Position numbers and translations under genes: made by a program. DNA of 64,000 bases from Agrococcus carbonis (GTDB taxonomy: Bacteria; Actinomycetota; Actinomycetes; Actinomycetales; Microbacteriaceae), in the NCBI RefSeq assembly GCF_900104705.1, contig NZ_LT629734.1, positions 2,170,001 through 2,234,000 on the forward strand, written 5' to 3'. Within the stretch, counting starts at the first letter, position 1. Each line of letters starts with the position of its first letter. A model generated the notes under the pieces. The model worked only from the letters and a program-made list of their open reading frames with translations, did no database searches and was not told the DNA's origin. Positions 1 to 8,905 of the stretch are shown in pieces.

Positions 1-759
1 GGGGAAGCGCACCGGCAGGGCGCTGCCGACGCGATCGCGCAGCGGCGCCCAGCGCGCTCCCTCGCCGAGCATGTCGAGCTCGACCGGTACGCCCCGCGCG
101 AGCAGCGCCTCGACGAGCGCCACAGCGGCCTCGGGCTGCTTCCGCGCCGTGAACTCGCCGCACCACACGAGGCGCAGGGGCTCCCCGGGCCGCCACGCCT
201 CGCGGGGCTCCCGGGCGTAGCGGGCGACGTCGAGCCCGACGCCGCCCGGCAGGCGCACGCGCGGCACGTGCGGGGCGCGATCGGCGAACCACTCCTCGTC
301 GGCGTCGTTGATGCAGATCACGCCGGCGCTCCGGTGCAGCAGGACGCGCTCCGCCGCGCGGAAGGGCGCGTCGCGCAGCCGCGAGCCGTTCCAGTGGAGG
401 CCGTGGCAGAAGTAGACGACCGGGACGGGCAACGCCACGATGCGGCTGAGCGCCGACGCCGTCGCGGTGCTCGTGATGACGACGTCGAGCCGGTCGCGCA
501 GCACCCACGCTCGCAGCGCCCTCGGCGCGCGCACGTTCGCGATCCGCGGCGCGCGCGTCATCCCGTCGATCACCCGCTGCTCGGCGAACCGCCGCGACCG
601 GTCGCCGGCGGCGGTGCTGACGCGCACCCCGGCGCGCGTCCAGTGCTCGACGATCTCGGGGAAGAACGCGTCGAGCGTCGAGCCGACCGAGGTCAGCAGC
701 CCGATCGACCGCGTCGCTCCCCGTGCGCCGTCGCTCGTGCGGGGGATCCCGGCGGTCAT
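1..759 (-). CDS. Glycosyltransferase, GT4-like, partial (3' end beyond window)
   Basis: This gene starts at ATG 759 and runs off the left edge, so about 253 residues are visible. The N-terminal half reads like the acceptor domain of an EpsD-type GT-B enzyme, with VVYFCHGLHWNG and later GVICINDADEEWF. The donor domain opens with LRLVWCGEFTARKQPEAAV, the usual GT4 layout. Its ATG overlaps the TGA of the upstream aminotransferase (ATGA), so the two are probably translationally coupled. It likely adds the amino sugar made by the two preceding enzymes during surface glycan or glycoprotein synthesis. The acceptor and sugar cannot be read from sequence. The family call is fairly secure; the role is inferred from neighbours. 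Confidence 0.85.
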   Translation of the reverse strand, partial: MTAGIPRTSDGARGATRSIGLLTSVGSTLDAFFPEIVEHWTRAGVRVSTAAGDRSRRFAEQRVIDGMTRAPRIANVRAPRALRAWVLRDRLDVVITSTATASALSRIVALPVPVVYFCHGLHWNGSRLRDAPFRAAERVLLHRSAGVICINDADEEWFADRAPHVPRVRLPGGVGLDVARYAREPREAWRPGEPLRLVWCGEFTARKQPEAAVALVEALLARGVPVELDMLGEGARWAPLRDRVGSALPVRFP

Positions 760-1901
760 GCGTGCGCTCCCGTCGCGTGGTGCGCGAGCGCGGCGCTCAG
801 CGCGTCGAGCACGCGATCGACCGCGGCGTCGTCGAGCGCCGAGCCGCTCGGCAGCGCGAGGCCGCGGGAGAAGAGCCGGTCGGCCGCCCCCGAGAGGAAC
901 GCGCGCCGGCCGCGGAAGGCGGGCTGCCGGTGCATCGGCTTCCAGAGCGGGCGCGCCTCGATGCCGCGCCGGTCGAGCGCCTCGGCGAGCGCCGTCGGCG
1001 TCGGGCCCGCGGCGTCGAGCAGGATCGCGGTGAGCCAGCAGTTGTCCTCGGCGTCGCCCTCGCCCTGGAAGAGCGCGATGCCCGGCGCCTCGGCCACGAA
1101 CGCCCGGTAGCGCTCGCGGATCGCCCGGCGCCGCGCGATCATCGCGTCGAGCCGCGCGAGCTGTGCGCGGCCCATCGCGGCGAGCAGGTTCGAGAGGCGG
1201 TAGTTGAACCCGATCTCGGCGTGCTCGTAGTGCCTCGCGGGCTCGCGCGCCTGCGTCGCGAGGTGCCGCGCGCGGGCGATGAGCGCTGCGTCGTCCGAGA
1301 GCAGCATGCCGCCGCCCGAGGTCGTGGCGATCTTGTTGCCGTTGAAGGAGAAGACGGATGCGTCGGCGAGCGACCCGGCGCGTCGGCCCCCGTGCGAGGC
1401 GCCGAGCGACTCGGCGGCGTCGGAGAGCACCGCCAGGCCGAAGCGGCGGGCGATCGGCAGGATCGCCGAGTAGTCGGCCGCGCGGCCCAGCAGGTCGACC
1501 GGCACGATCGCGGCGACGTCGACGCCGTCGCGCTGCAGCTCGCGGAGCGCCGCCTCGAGCAGGGTGGGGTCGAGGTTGCCCGTGACTGGGTCGCAGTCGA
1601 CGAAGACCGGCTCGGCGCCGGTGTAGCAGATGGCGTTCGCGGTCGCGGCGAAGGTCATCGTCGACGTCACGACGGCGGTGCCGGGCCGCGCGCCCATGCC
1701 GAGCAGCCCGAGGTGCAGCGCCGCCGTGCCCGACGCCAGGGCGACGGCGTGCGCGACGCCGACGCGGTCGGCGAGCTCGCGCTCGAAGGCGTCGACGTCG
1801 GGCCCGAGCGGGGCGATCCAGCCCGAGTCGAACGCCGCGACGATCGCCGCCAGCTCGGCGGCGCCCACGTCGGGCGCGGAGAGGTGGATGCGCTCGCTCA
1901 T
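756..1901 (-). CDS. DegT/DnrJ/EryC1/StrS-type sugar aminotransferase
   Basis: A PLP-dependent aminotransferase of 381 residues, normal for nucleotide-sugar aminotransferases such as PglE or WecE. It begins MSERIHLSAPDVG and has the typical FVDCDPVTGNLDP segment. VLSDAAESLGASHGG carries the aspartate that contacts the cofactor ring, and SFNGNKIATTSGGG carries the Schiff-base lysine. The C-terminal NCWLTAILLD and RPLWKPMHRQP stretches also fit. The family transfers an amino group from glutamate to a 4-keto nucleotide sugar. It overlaps the dehydratase upstream and the glycosyltransferase downstream by ATGA, so the three look like one operon. Together they suggest a bacillosamine-like 4-amino-4,6-dideoxy sugar; the exact sugar is inference. 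Confidence 0.92.
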   Translation of the reverse strand: MSERIHLSAPDVGAAELAAIVAAFDSGWIAPLGPDVDAFERELADRVGVAHAVALASGTAALHLGLLGMGARPGTAVVTSTMTFAATANAICYTGAEPVFVDCDPVTGNLDPTLLEAALRELQRDGVDVAAIVPVDLLGRAADYSAILPIARRFGLAVLSDAAESLGASHGGRRAGSLADASVFSFNGNKIATTSGGGMLLSDDAALIARARHLATQAREPARHYEHAEIGFNYRLSNLLAAMGRAQLARLDAMIARRRAIRERYRAFVAEAPGIALFQGEGDAEDNCWLTAILLDAAGPTPTALAEALDRRGIEARPLWKPMHRQPAFRGRRAFLSGAADRLFSRGLALPSGSALDDAAVDRVLDALSAALAHHATGAHA

Positions 1902-3874
1902 CGCGCGGCCCGGTTCGGCTGGCCGAGGGAGACCGGCGCGTGCTCGACGGGCGCGTGCTCGACGAGCGCCGGCTGTGTCGGCCGACGGCTGGGCGGCGGC
2001 GCGACCGCGGGAGCGGGGCCGGGCAGCTCGACCGCAGCGGCGACGAGGGGCGACCCGCGGCGCTCGGGCGCCCGCCGCGCGGGGCCCGCGTCCGCGCCCT
2101 CGCGCCACAGCGCATCCCACGCCGACTTCCGCAGCCGCCACGGCTCGAGCGGCTCGATGCGCGTGTGGGTGATCTTGTCGTGGAAGGGGCGCTCGTCGTG
2201 CTCGCCGGCGCCGATGAGGTCCTCGTGCAGCTTCTCGTGCGGGCGCAGGCCCGTGAAGACGATGTCGATCGGGCGCCCCGACATGCGGATCATCTGCTTC
2301 GCGACGTCGAGGATCCGCACCGGCTCGCCCATGTCGAGGATGAGCACCTCGCCGGGCCGCCCGATCCCGCCCGCCTGCACGACGAGCTGGCACGCCTCGG
2401 GGATCGTCATGAAGTAGCGCGTGACGTCGGGATGCGTGACCGTGAGCGGACCGCCCGCCTCGATGAGCGCGGTGAAGACGGGCACCATCGAGCCGCGGCT
2501 GCCGAGCACGTTGCCGAAGCGCACCGAGAGGTAGCGGCCGCAGCCGCGCGCGGCGAACGCGGCCGTGAGGCGCTCGGCGTGCTGCTTCGAGTGGCCGAGC
2601 ACGCTCGTGGGGTTCGCGGCCTTGTCGGTCGAGATGTTGACGAAGGTCTCGACGCCCGCCGCGTGGGCGGCCTCGAGCACGTTGCGCGTGCCGAGGACGT
2701 TGGTCTTCCACGCCTCGTCGGGGTACTGCTCGAGCATCGGCAGGTGCTTGAGGGCCGCGGCGTGGAAGACGACCTCCGGCCGACGGCGGGCCATGAGCGC
2801 GCGGATGGCCTCGGCGTCGCGGATGTCGGCGAGGATCACCTCGTCGGTGTGGAGGAGCCCGTGCCCGGCGAGGTCGATCTGCACCGCCTGGAGGGCCGAC
2901 TCGTCGCGATCGAGCATCATGAGCTCGGCGGGGCCGAAGCGCGCGATCTGGCGGCAGAGCTCCGAGCCGATCGAGCCGCCCGCACCCGTGACGAGCACGC
3001 GCTTGCCCGCGAGGTAGCCGGCGACGGTCGCGACGTCGGTGTCGACGGGGTGCCGGCCGACGATGTCCTCGATCGTGATGTCGCGGAGGTCGGTCATGCC
3101 GCGGCGGCCGTCGAGCAGCTCCTCGAGCGGCGGCATCACGAGCACGCGCAGCGACGCCTCGGCGGCGCGCTCGGTGATGCGCAGCAGCAGGTCGGCGTCG
3201 GCGCGGCAGATGGCGACGATGACGGCGGTCGCGTTCGTGCGGCGCGCGAGCCGCGCGAGCTGGTCGCCCGTGCCGCGCACGCGCACGCCGCAGTGCATCG
3301 CGCCGAGCTCCTCGGGCGCGTCGTCGACGAACGCGACCGGGATGAACGGCGAGCCGCGGTCGATGCGCATCCGCTTGACGAGGCTCGTGCCCGCGACCCC
3401 GGCGCCGTAGACGAGCGCGCGCTCGGCGTCGCGCGACGGGCGGCTCGCGCGCTCCTCGCTCATGCGGTGCACCCAGCGGGCGAGCGCCATGATGAGGAAG
3501 GCGATGGGGGCGGCGACGAGCGGCACGTTGCGGGGGATGCCCATGTCGGGTCCCGCGATCAGCACCGGCAGGCCGACGGCCGCGGTCGTGGAGAGCGCGG
3601 CGACCCCCACCCGCAGCAGCTCGTCGAGGCTGCCGACGTCGAACCGGCCCCGGTAGAGCGACAGAGCGGTGCCGGCGACGAGGTGGGCCGCGCACATTGC
3701 GATGCACAGCAGCAGCACCGTCCGCTCGTCGTACTCGGCGGCGCCGAAGTCGAAGCGCAGCCACGTGCCTGCGACGAGCGCGCTCATCCACGCTCCGGCA
3801 TCGGTGAGGTAGAGGGGCCAGGTGACGCGGGCGCGCAGGACTCGGAGCGTCGAGTCGCCGCGCCCGATCGTCAT
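1898..3874 (-). CDS. Membrane-bound NDP-sugar dehydratase/epimerase (CapD/PglF/FlaA1 type)
   Basis: A 658-residue polysaccharide biosynthesis protein. Start ATG 3874 is chosen because GGAGGT lies 6 bases upstream; a longer open frame to 3943 lacks such a site. About four membrane helices occupy the first 130 residues. A CoA-binding-like Rossmann unit follows (VYGAGVAGTSLVKRM), then the catalytic SDR domain with TGAGGSIGSELCRQI. STDKAANPTSVLGHSK replaces the usual YxxxK, as in PglF and FlaA1 relatives. The family removes water from UDP-GlcNAc or a similar sugar to give a 4-keto-6-deoxy sugar, the substrate of the aminotransferase that follows. The last 60 residues are Pro/Ala-rich and probably disordered. 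Confidence 0.92.
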   Translation of the reverse strand: MTIGRGDSTLRVLRARVTWPLYLTDAGAWMSALVAGTWLRFDFGAAEYDERTVLLLCIAMCAAHLVAGTALSLYRGRFDVGSLDELLRVGVAALSTTAAVGLPVLIAGPDMGIPRNVPLVAAPIAFLIMALARWVHRMSEERASRPSRDAERALVYGAGVAGTSLVKRMRIDRGSPFIPVAFVDDAPEELGAMHCGVRVRGTGDQLARLARRTNATAVIVAICRADADLLLRITERAAEASLRVLVMPPLEELLDGRRGMTDLRDITIEDIVGRHPVDTDVATVAGYLAGKRVLVTGAGGSIGSELCRQIARFGPAELMMLDRDESALQAVQIDLAGHGLLHTDEVILADIRDAEAIRALMARRRPEVVFHAAALKHLPMLEQYPDEAWKTNVLGTRNVLEAAHAAGVETFVNISTDKAANPTSVLGHSKQHAERLTAAFAARGCGRYLSVRFGNVLGSRGSMVPVFTALIEAGGPLTVTHPDVTRYFMTIPEACQLVVQAGGIGRPGEVLILDMGEPVRILDVAKQMIRMSGRPIDIVFTGLRPHEKLHEDLIGAGEHDERPFHDKITHTRIEPLEPWRLRKSAWDALWREGADAGPARRAPERRGSPLVAAAVELPGPAPAVAPPPSRRPTQPALVEHAPVEHAPVSLGQPNRAAR

Positions 3875-4066
3875 CGTGACCTCCGATCTGGTCGGAGCGT
3901 AAAACGCATCAGTGTTACAAAACAGCGTTCTCGGCAAATGCACGGAATGCTCGACATCCGATCCTGAGCGATTGCGCTCGTGCGCCGCCGGGTTCAGGGC
4001 CCGCTGAGGATGCGTTGAGCGGGCGGGGGCCGTCCGGCCCCGGCCGCGGTCACGGCCGCGTCGGGC

Positions 4067-5269
4067 TCAGAGCACCTCGGCGAGCCGCTCGAGCAGCCGG
4101 TCGACCTCTGCGTCGTCGTTGTAGGGGGCGAGGCCGACGCGCACGCCCGCCCGCACCTCCGCGTCGAGCCCCAGCGCCGCGAAGGGCTCGTGCGCGTAGA
4201 AGGTGCCCGCGGGCGCCGCGATCTCGCGATCGGCGAGCGCGCGCGAGACCTCGAACGGGTCGCGCCCGGGGGTCGTGAAGAAGAGCGTCGATGTGCGCTC
4301 GGGGGCGATCGAGTGCAGCTGCACGCGGTCGCCGAGGCCCGCGAGGCCCTCCTCGATGCGCGCGCGCAGGCGCAGCTCGTGGCGCTCGATCTTCCCGTTG
4401 GCGCTCGCGAGCCGTTCGCGCCGCGTCGCGCCGGTGCCGAGGCCGGCGATGAAGTCGACCGCCGCGGTCGCGCCCGCCATGACCTCGTAGGGCAGCGTGC
4501 CGAGCTCGAAGCGCTCGGGCACCTCGTCGGTCGAGGGCAGCAGCTTGTCGGGGTGCAGCGTCTCGAGCAGCGCCGGGTCAGCGGCGAGCGCGGCGCAGTG
4601 CGGGCCGTAGAGCTTGTAGGGCGAGCAGACGAAGAGGTCGGCGCCGAGCGCGGCCATGTCGACCGCGGCGTGCGCGGTGTAGTGCACGCCGTCGACGTGC
4701 ACGAGCGCGCCGACCGCGTGCGCGCGCTCGGCGATGCGGGCGACGGGCGGCATGGTGCCGAGCAGGTTGGATGCGGCGGTCACCGCCACGAGGCGCGTGC
4801 GGTCGGTGATGACCTCGTCGAGCGACGCGAGGTCGAGCTCGGCCGTGGCGGGATCGAGCCGCAGCCAGCGCACGACGGCGCCCGCCGCATCCGCCGCCTG
4901 GATCCACGGGCGCACGTTCGCGTCGTGGTCGAGCTGCGAGACGACGACCTCGTCGCCCGGTCGCCAGGTCTTGGCGATCGCGCGCGAGAGGTCGTAGGTG
5001 AGCTGCGTGGCGCTGCGCCCGTAGACGATGCCGCGGCGGTCGGCGCCGAGCAGGTCGGCGTAGGCGCTGCGGAACGCGGCGACGGCGGCGTCGGCGTTCC
5101 GCTCGGCCTCGGTGACGGTGCCGCGGTTCGAGAGGGGAGCGGCGAGCGTGCCGGCGATGGCCTGGCCGACGATCGCCGGGGTTTGCGTGCCGCCGGGGCC
5201 GTCGAAGTGGGCGATGCCGCTCGACAGCGACGGGAAGTGGGCGCGCAGGGCGGGGATGTCGAGGGTCAT
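4067..5269 (-). CDS. Cysteine desulfurase-like PLP enzyme (class V aminotransferase fold)
   Basis: Start ATG 5269 follows an AAGGAG site; the product is 400 residues. It has the class V fold, with ARHFDGPGG-like FDGPGGTQTP near the start, HVDGVHYTAHAAVDM for the cofactor aspartate, and CSPYKLYGPHCA with the Schiff-base lysine. The C-terminal loop that holds the catalytic cysteine in SufS reads APAGTFYAHEP here, with no cysteine. It therefore resembles the subgroup named cysteine desulfurase-like and may not mobilise sulfur at all. It stands alone, between the dehydratase operon and a divergent glycosyltransferase, and nothing nearby points to Fe-S cluster assembly. The true substrate is unknown. 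Confidence 0.88.
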   Translation of the reverse strand: MTLDIPALRAHFPSLSSGIAHFDGPGGTQTPAIVGQAIAGTLAAPLSNRGTVTEAERNADAAVAAFRSAYADLLGADRRGIVYGRSATQLTYDLSRAIAKTWRPGDEVVVSQLDHDANVRPWIQAADAAGAVVRWLRLDPATAELDLASLDEVITDRTRLVAVTAASNLLGTMPPVARIAERAHAVGALVHVDGVHYTAHAAVDMAALGADLFVCSPYKLYGPHCAALAADPALLETLHPDKLLPSTDEVPERFELGTLPYEVMAGATAAVDFIAGLGTGATRRERLASANGKIERHELRLRARIEEGLAGLGDRVQLHSIAPERTSTLFFTTPGRDPFEVSRALADREIAAPAGTFYAHEPFAALGLDAEVRAGVRVGLAPYNDDAEVDRLLERLAEVL

Positions 5270-5483
5270 GGCGCTCCTTCGGGCGGGCACGCGGCGCTCC
5301 GGTGGGAGGCGCCCGGCTCACCCTCTCATTCTCGAGGCGCTGCGGCGCGACGGCGCGCTCCTGTCGCGCGGATCCGTGAGCGGAGCCTCGCGAGCGCCGC
5401 AGGGAAGACGCAGGATGCTCAGCCTCTGTAACAGTGTTCGTCAATTCCCGTCCGCCGGGGCGAAGCGCGACTACCGTGACTCC

Positions 5484-6818
5484 ATGGCACACCTGCTCGT
5501 GACCGCGATGCCGTTCGCGGGCCACGCTCGGCCGATGACGGCGGTCGCCGCCGCGCTCCTCGAGCGCGGCCACCGCGTCACGGCCTACACGGGCGCGGCC
5601 TACGCGGATGCGTTCGACGAGCTCGGGTGCGAGGTCGTGCAGTGGCGCGACGCGCAGGACTTCGACGAGCTGCACGTCGCCGCGACCTTCCCGCGCGTCG
5701 ACCGGCCGGGGCTGCTCGGCAGCTTCGGCACCCTGCGCGACCTGCTGCTCGGCACGGCGGCCGGGCAGCTCGAGGACATCGCGGCGGCCCACGCGCGCGA
5801 CCCCTTCGACGCGCTCGTGGGCGACGTCATGGCCGTCGGCACCGCCCTCGCGGCCGAGCGGCTCGGCCTGCCGTGGGCGACGATCTCGCTCGTGCCGCTC
5901 TCGCTGCCGAGCCAGGACCTGCCGCCGGCGGGCCTCGCGCTGCGCCCGGGGCAGGGCGTGATGGGGCGGGTGCGCGACCGCGTGCTGCGGGCGCTCGTGC
6001 CCACCGCCTCGCGCTCGCTCGACCGCGCGTGGCAAGCCGTGCGAGCGCAAGCGGGGCTGCCGCGCGGGAAGCCCTTCGGCGAGGCGCTCTACTCGCCGCG
6101 CCTCGTGATCGCGACCGGCTCGCCGCTGCTCGAGTGGCCGCGGGGCGACCTGCCGGCGAGCGTCGAGTTCGTCGGCCTGCTGGCGCCGCGCGAGGCGCAC
6201 CTCGACGAGCGGCCGCTGTGGACGGAGACCCTCGCGGGCGAGCCGCGCGCGGTCGTGCTCGTCACCCAGGGCACGTTCGAGACCGACCCGCGCGAGCTGC
6301 TCGTGCCGGCGCTCGAGGGCCTGGCGCACGACCCCGTGCGGGTGGTCGGCACGACCGCCGGTGTCGCGTTCCCCGTCGAGGTGCCGGCGAATGCCCGGCT
6401 CGTCGACTTCGTGCCCTTCGCCGCGGTCGCGCCCCACGCATCCGTCGGCGTCACGAACGGCGGATGGGTGGGCGTGCTCGAGATGCTGTCGGTGGGCGTG
6501 CCGCTCGTGGTCGCGGGGGGCTCGCTCGACAAGCCCGAGATCGCCGCGCGCGTGGCGTGGTCGGGCGCCGGCATCGATCTGCGCACGCGCCAGCCGCGCC
6601 CGATCCGGGTGCGGAACGCCGTGCGCGAGGTGCTGCGCGAGCCGTCGTTCCGCGAGCGGGCGCGCGCGATCAGCGACGAGTTCGCGACGCTCGGCGGCGC
6701 GACGCGCACCGCGACCCTCGTGGAGGGGCTGCTGCCGGTGCAGCCGCCGGAGCGCCGCAGGACGGAGTGCCGTTCCCACGGCGACGCGGCGTGCGACGGC
6801 GTCAGCGCAGCGCCTTGA
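5484..6818 (+). CDS. GT1-family (UGT/MGT-like) glycosyltransferase
   Basis: A 444-residue GT-B enzyme of the UDP-glycosyltransferase/macrolide glycosyltransferase type. The N-terminus MAHLLVTAMPFAGHARPM matches the usual acceptor-domain opening with its catalytic-type histidine in GHARP. Near residue 320, VGVTNGGWVGVLEMLSVGVP is the donor-binding signature. ATG 5484 has no Shine-Dalgarno site, but TACCGT ends 6 bases upstream, which suggests a leaderless transcript. The gene ends 17 bases inside the convergent gene that follows. Such enzymes decorate lipids, carotenoids or small molecules rather than building long chains, so it may be unrelated to the polymer pathway. Confidence 0.88.
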   Translation: MAHLLVTAMPFAGHARPMTAVAAALLERGHRVTAYTGAAYADAFDELGCEVVQWRDAQDFDELHVAATFPRVDRPGLLGSFGTLRDLLLGTAAGQLEDIAAAHARDPFDALVGDVMAVGTALAAERLGLPWATISLVPLSLPSQDLPPAGLALRPGQGVMGRVRDRVLRALVPTASRSLDRAWQAVRAQAGLPRGKPFGEALYSPRLVIATGSPLLEWPRGDLPASVEFVGLLAPREAHLDERPLWTETLAGEPRAVVLVTQGTFETDPRELLVPALEGLAHDPVRVVGTTAGVAFPVEVPANARLVDFVPFAAVAPHASVGVTNGGWVGVLEMLSVGVPLVVAGGSLDKPEIAARVAWSGAGIDLRTRQPRPIRVRNAVREVLREPSFRERARAISDEFATLGGATRTATLVEGLLPVQPPERRRTECRSHGDAACDGVSAAP

Positions 6819-7476
6819 GCGTGCACTGCTCGGGCGACCTGCTCAGCTGCTCGCACATGTTGCGCACGAACCGGTCCTGCGCGCTCGCGTAGTCCTCCGA
6901 GACGGGCAGCTCGCGCGAGTCGAAGCCCACCATCTCGTCGATCATCACGCGGGCCGCGGCGACGGCGTCGCTGTCGCCGTAGACGAGCAGCTCGTTGAAC
7001 GCGTTCGCGACGTCGTCGTGCGCGAGGTTCACGTCCTGCACGAGGTCGAGGTAGCGCTCGTCCTCGGCGAGCGCGGCGGCGAGCTCCTCGTCGGTGCCCG
7101 GCCACTCGTCGTAGCCGTTGCGCGCCATGTGGTCGGCGAGGGCCGTGTTGGCCGCCTGGTAGGCGCTCGCGGCGCGCAGCATCTGCACGTTGCCCGAGAT
7201 CGCGAGCGTGCGCTGCTCGGCCTCGCGCGTGCGCTCGAGCTCCGAGCCGATCTGCCACGCGGTCGCGACGAGCGTGAGCGAGCCCACGAGCAGCGGCACG
7301 CCGAGCTGCAGCGCCCAGCGCAGCAGCCACGAGCGTCGTCGCGCTCGCGCGGCCGCGACCTCCGGATGCGCGTCGGTCGGTGCGGATGCGGCCCGCGGGG
7401 GAGGCGCGGGTTCGGGCGACGCCGGGGCCGGGACGCGCGCCATGTCCGCTGCGCGCTGCGGTGCGGCGTCCTCCAT
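6802..7476 (-). CDS. Single-span membrane protein of unknown function
   Basis: ATG 7476 is preceded by GGAGG at 5 bases and gives 224 residues; a GTG four codons earlier is possible. The first 50 residues are Pro/Ala-rich with an ARARRR basic patch. One strong membrane helix (LGVPLLVGSLTLVATAWQIG) follows at about residues 55-75. The rest is a helical, acidic extracellular domain with a late Cys pair (NMCEQLSRSPEQC). The length and helix after the membrane span recall periplasmic four-helix sensor domains, but no output domain is present. The 3' end overlaps the convergent glycosyltransferase by 17 bases. I do not recognise the family. Confidence 0.75.
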   Translation of the reverse strand: MEDAAPQRAADMARVPAPASPEPAPPPRAASAPTDAHPEVAAARARRRSWLLRWALQLGVPLLVGSLTLVATAWQIGSELERTREAEQRTLAISGNVQMLRAASAYQAANTALADHMARNGYDEWPGTDEELAAALAEDERYLDLVQDVNLAHDDVANAFNELLVYGDSDAVAAARVMIDEMVGFDSRELPVSEDYASAQDRFVRNMCEQLSRSPEQCTLKALR

Positions 7477-7655
7477 CACTGCCTCCACGACCCGACGGTG
7501 CGGCGATGCTCCCGAGCGCAGTCTGCTCCCGGGCGCTCAGCGCGGCCCGTCGCGCGGCGCGCGATCGGCTCAGCAGTGCCGTCGCGCGGCGTTCGGCGAC
7601 CCCGACGCTGAGCCGATCTTGATCGGCGCGCGGCATGTCAGACAGGCAAAGTTTC

Positions 7656-7661
7656 TACGCT
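7656..7661 (+). promoter_or_regulatory. Candidate -10 element (TACGCT) for a leaderless gene
   Basis: TACGCT ends 6 bases before GTG 7668, which would place the transcription start at or next to the start codon. No clear -35 box is visible at the matching distance. Confidence 0.35.
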
Positions 7662-7667
7662 TGCAGG

Positions 7668-8216
7668 GTGCCGATCCTCCTCACCCGCCCCCGCGCCCAG
7701 GCGACCGAGCGCACCGTCCGGGTGCTCGCCGTCTACGACGGCGACGCCGAGCGCTCGCGGCGCGTGATCGCGCGCGTGCTGGACGAGGTGGGGGAGGCGC
7801 TCGGCCGCGAGCGGTTCGCGGCGGCCGTCGACGTGCGCGCGCTCGACCTCGAGCTCGAGCCGTCGCGCAGCGCGCAGCTCGCGGCGTGCCGGGAGGCCGA
7901 GCTCGTCATCGGCCTCGACGCCGACCACCTGCGGGGCCTCGCCCGGCCGCTGCTCGCCCGCCACCGCGTCTTCACGCTCGAGGAGCTCACGCTCACGCTC
8001 GAGCGGGTCGCCCACGCGCCGACCGCGCACGCGGTCGTCTCGATCCTCGACCGCGGCCACGCGGCGTTCTCGCGCTCGGTCGTCAAGGCGGCGTGCGCGG
8101 CGCGAGGGCTCACGCACGTGGTGCGGGCGCGCCGACGCGCGGCGACGGTCGAGGAGTACGCGCCGCGGCTGGCGCGTGCCTTGAGCGAGCTCGCGATCGG
8201 CTGCGCGCTGCCCTGA
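7668..8216 (+). CDS. Degenerate low-molecular-weight protein tyrosine phosphatase-like protein
   Basis: The 182-residue product follows the outline of LMW protein tyrosine phosphatases. A first strand and loop VRVLAVYDGDAERSRRV is followed by LEPSRSAQLAACREAELVIGLDADHLRGL and RHRVFTLEELTLTL. These correspond to the family's conserved 'area, L, EADLVLTMTREH, FTLxE' region. The catalytic CX5R loop is replaced by YDGDAERSR, without the nucleophilic cysteine. Real LMW-PTPs often sit in polysaccharide loci beside a BY-kinase; no such kinase is visible here. GTG 7668 is preferred because of the -10 element just upstream; ATG 7635 in the same frame has no ribosome site. The fold assignment is inference. 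Confidence 0.7.
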   Translation: MPILLTRPRAQATERTVRVLAVYDGDAERSRRVIARVLDEVGEALGRERFAAAVDVRALDLELEPSRSAQLAACREAELVIGLDADHLRGLARPLLARHRVFTLEELTLTLERVAHAPTAHAVVSILDRGHAAFSRSVVKAACAARGLTHVVRARRRAATVEEYAPRLARALSELAIGCALP

Positions 8217-8244
8217 CCGCGCACGCGATCGCAGGCCTGAGGCG

Positions 8245-8838
8245 TCAGCGCTGCTGCGGCACCACCGTCAGCACGCGGCGGACGAAGTCGTCGTAGGCGT
8301 TCATGTAGCTCTGCAGGAAGCCCTTCGTCGACTCGTTCGTGCAGTTGTCGTCGTCGTCGAAGTCCTCCTCCTTGAACGTGATGTAGGCCTCGATCTCGTT
8401 CATCAGCGGCGCGTTGCAGAAGGACATGATCGCCTTGAGGTGCTGCTGCCCCACGGCAGTGCCGATCCCGCCCGGCGATGCGCCGGCGATGCCGACGGGC
8501 TTCCGCGCGAGAGAGTTCGTGCCCCACGGGCGCGATGCCCAGTCGATCGCGTTCTTGAGCGCGCCGGGGATCGACCGGTTGTACTCGGGCGTCACGATGA
8601 GGATGCCGTCGGACGACTCGATCTGCCGCTTGAGCTCCTGCGCCTCGGGCGGGTAGTCGCCGTCGAGGTCGTGGTTGTAGAGGCCGAGCTTGTCGATCTC
8701 GATGTAGGAGCACTGCAGGTCTTCGGGAGCGAGCTTCATCATCGCGTTCGCGAGACGCCGGTTGATCGACGAGGCGGCGATGCTGCCGCAGATGACGCCG
8801 ATCGAGTACGGGGGTTCGTGGTGGAAGGTGTCAGCCAT
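8245..8838 (-). CDS. NADPH-dependent FMN reductase (flavodoxin-like)
   Basis: A 197-residue flavoprotein. Residues 12-31 (IGVICGSIAASSINRRLA) form the FMN phosphate-binding loop of the NADPH-dependent FMN reductase/chromate reductase family, and TPEYNRSIPGALKNAIDW is the family signature contacting the isoalloxazine ring. The mid-protein stretch GIAGASPGGIGTAVGQQHLK is also typical. The enzyme transfers electrons from NAD(P)H to FMN, quinones or xenobiotics in the cytosol, often as protection against redox stress. It is monocistronic and ends head-on against the LMW-PTP-like gene. The acidic FDDDDN stretch near residue 160 is a local peculiarity. Confidence 0.93.
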   Translation of the reverse strand: MADTFHHEPPYSIGVICGSIAASSINRRLANAMMKLAPEDLQCSYIEIDKLGLYNHDLDGDYPPEAQELKRQIESSDGILIVTPEYNRSIPGALKNAIDWASRPWGTNSLARKPVGIAGASPGGIGTAVGQQHLKAIMSFCNAPLMNEIEAYITFKEEDFDDDDNCTNESTKGFLQSYMNAYDDFVRRVLTVVPQQR

Positions 8839-8905
8839 GGGGCCAGCATGGCCCCGAGGGGCGCGGCTGTCGAGGGTCGTCTCTGCGCTCGCGCGGGACG
8901 CCCCG

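Noticed and set aside
756..3791. Fusion of dehydratase region and aminotransferase in one 1011-codon frame
   Set aside because: The N-terminal 630 residues are a shadow of the dehydratase; the real aminotransferase starts at ATG 1901 with an ATGA overlap.
1940..3967. 675-codon plus-strand frame opposite the dehydratase
   Set aside because: Asp/Arg/Ala-rich antisense of a clear gene, with no ribosome site or motif.
4067..5269. Functional SufS-type cysteine desulfurase
   Set aside because: The C-terminal active-site loop has no cysteine and no other suf genes are nearby.
4578..6779. 733-codon minus-strand frame across two plus- and minus-strand genes
   Set aside because: It crosses the cysteine desulfurase-like and GT1 genes and has low-complexity Arg/Ala/His composition; no homology seen.
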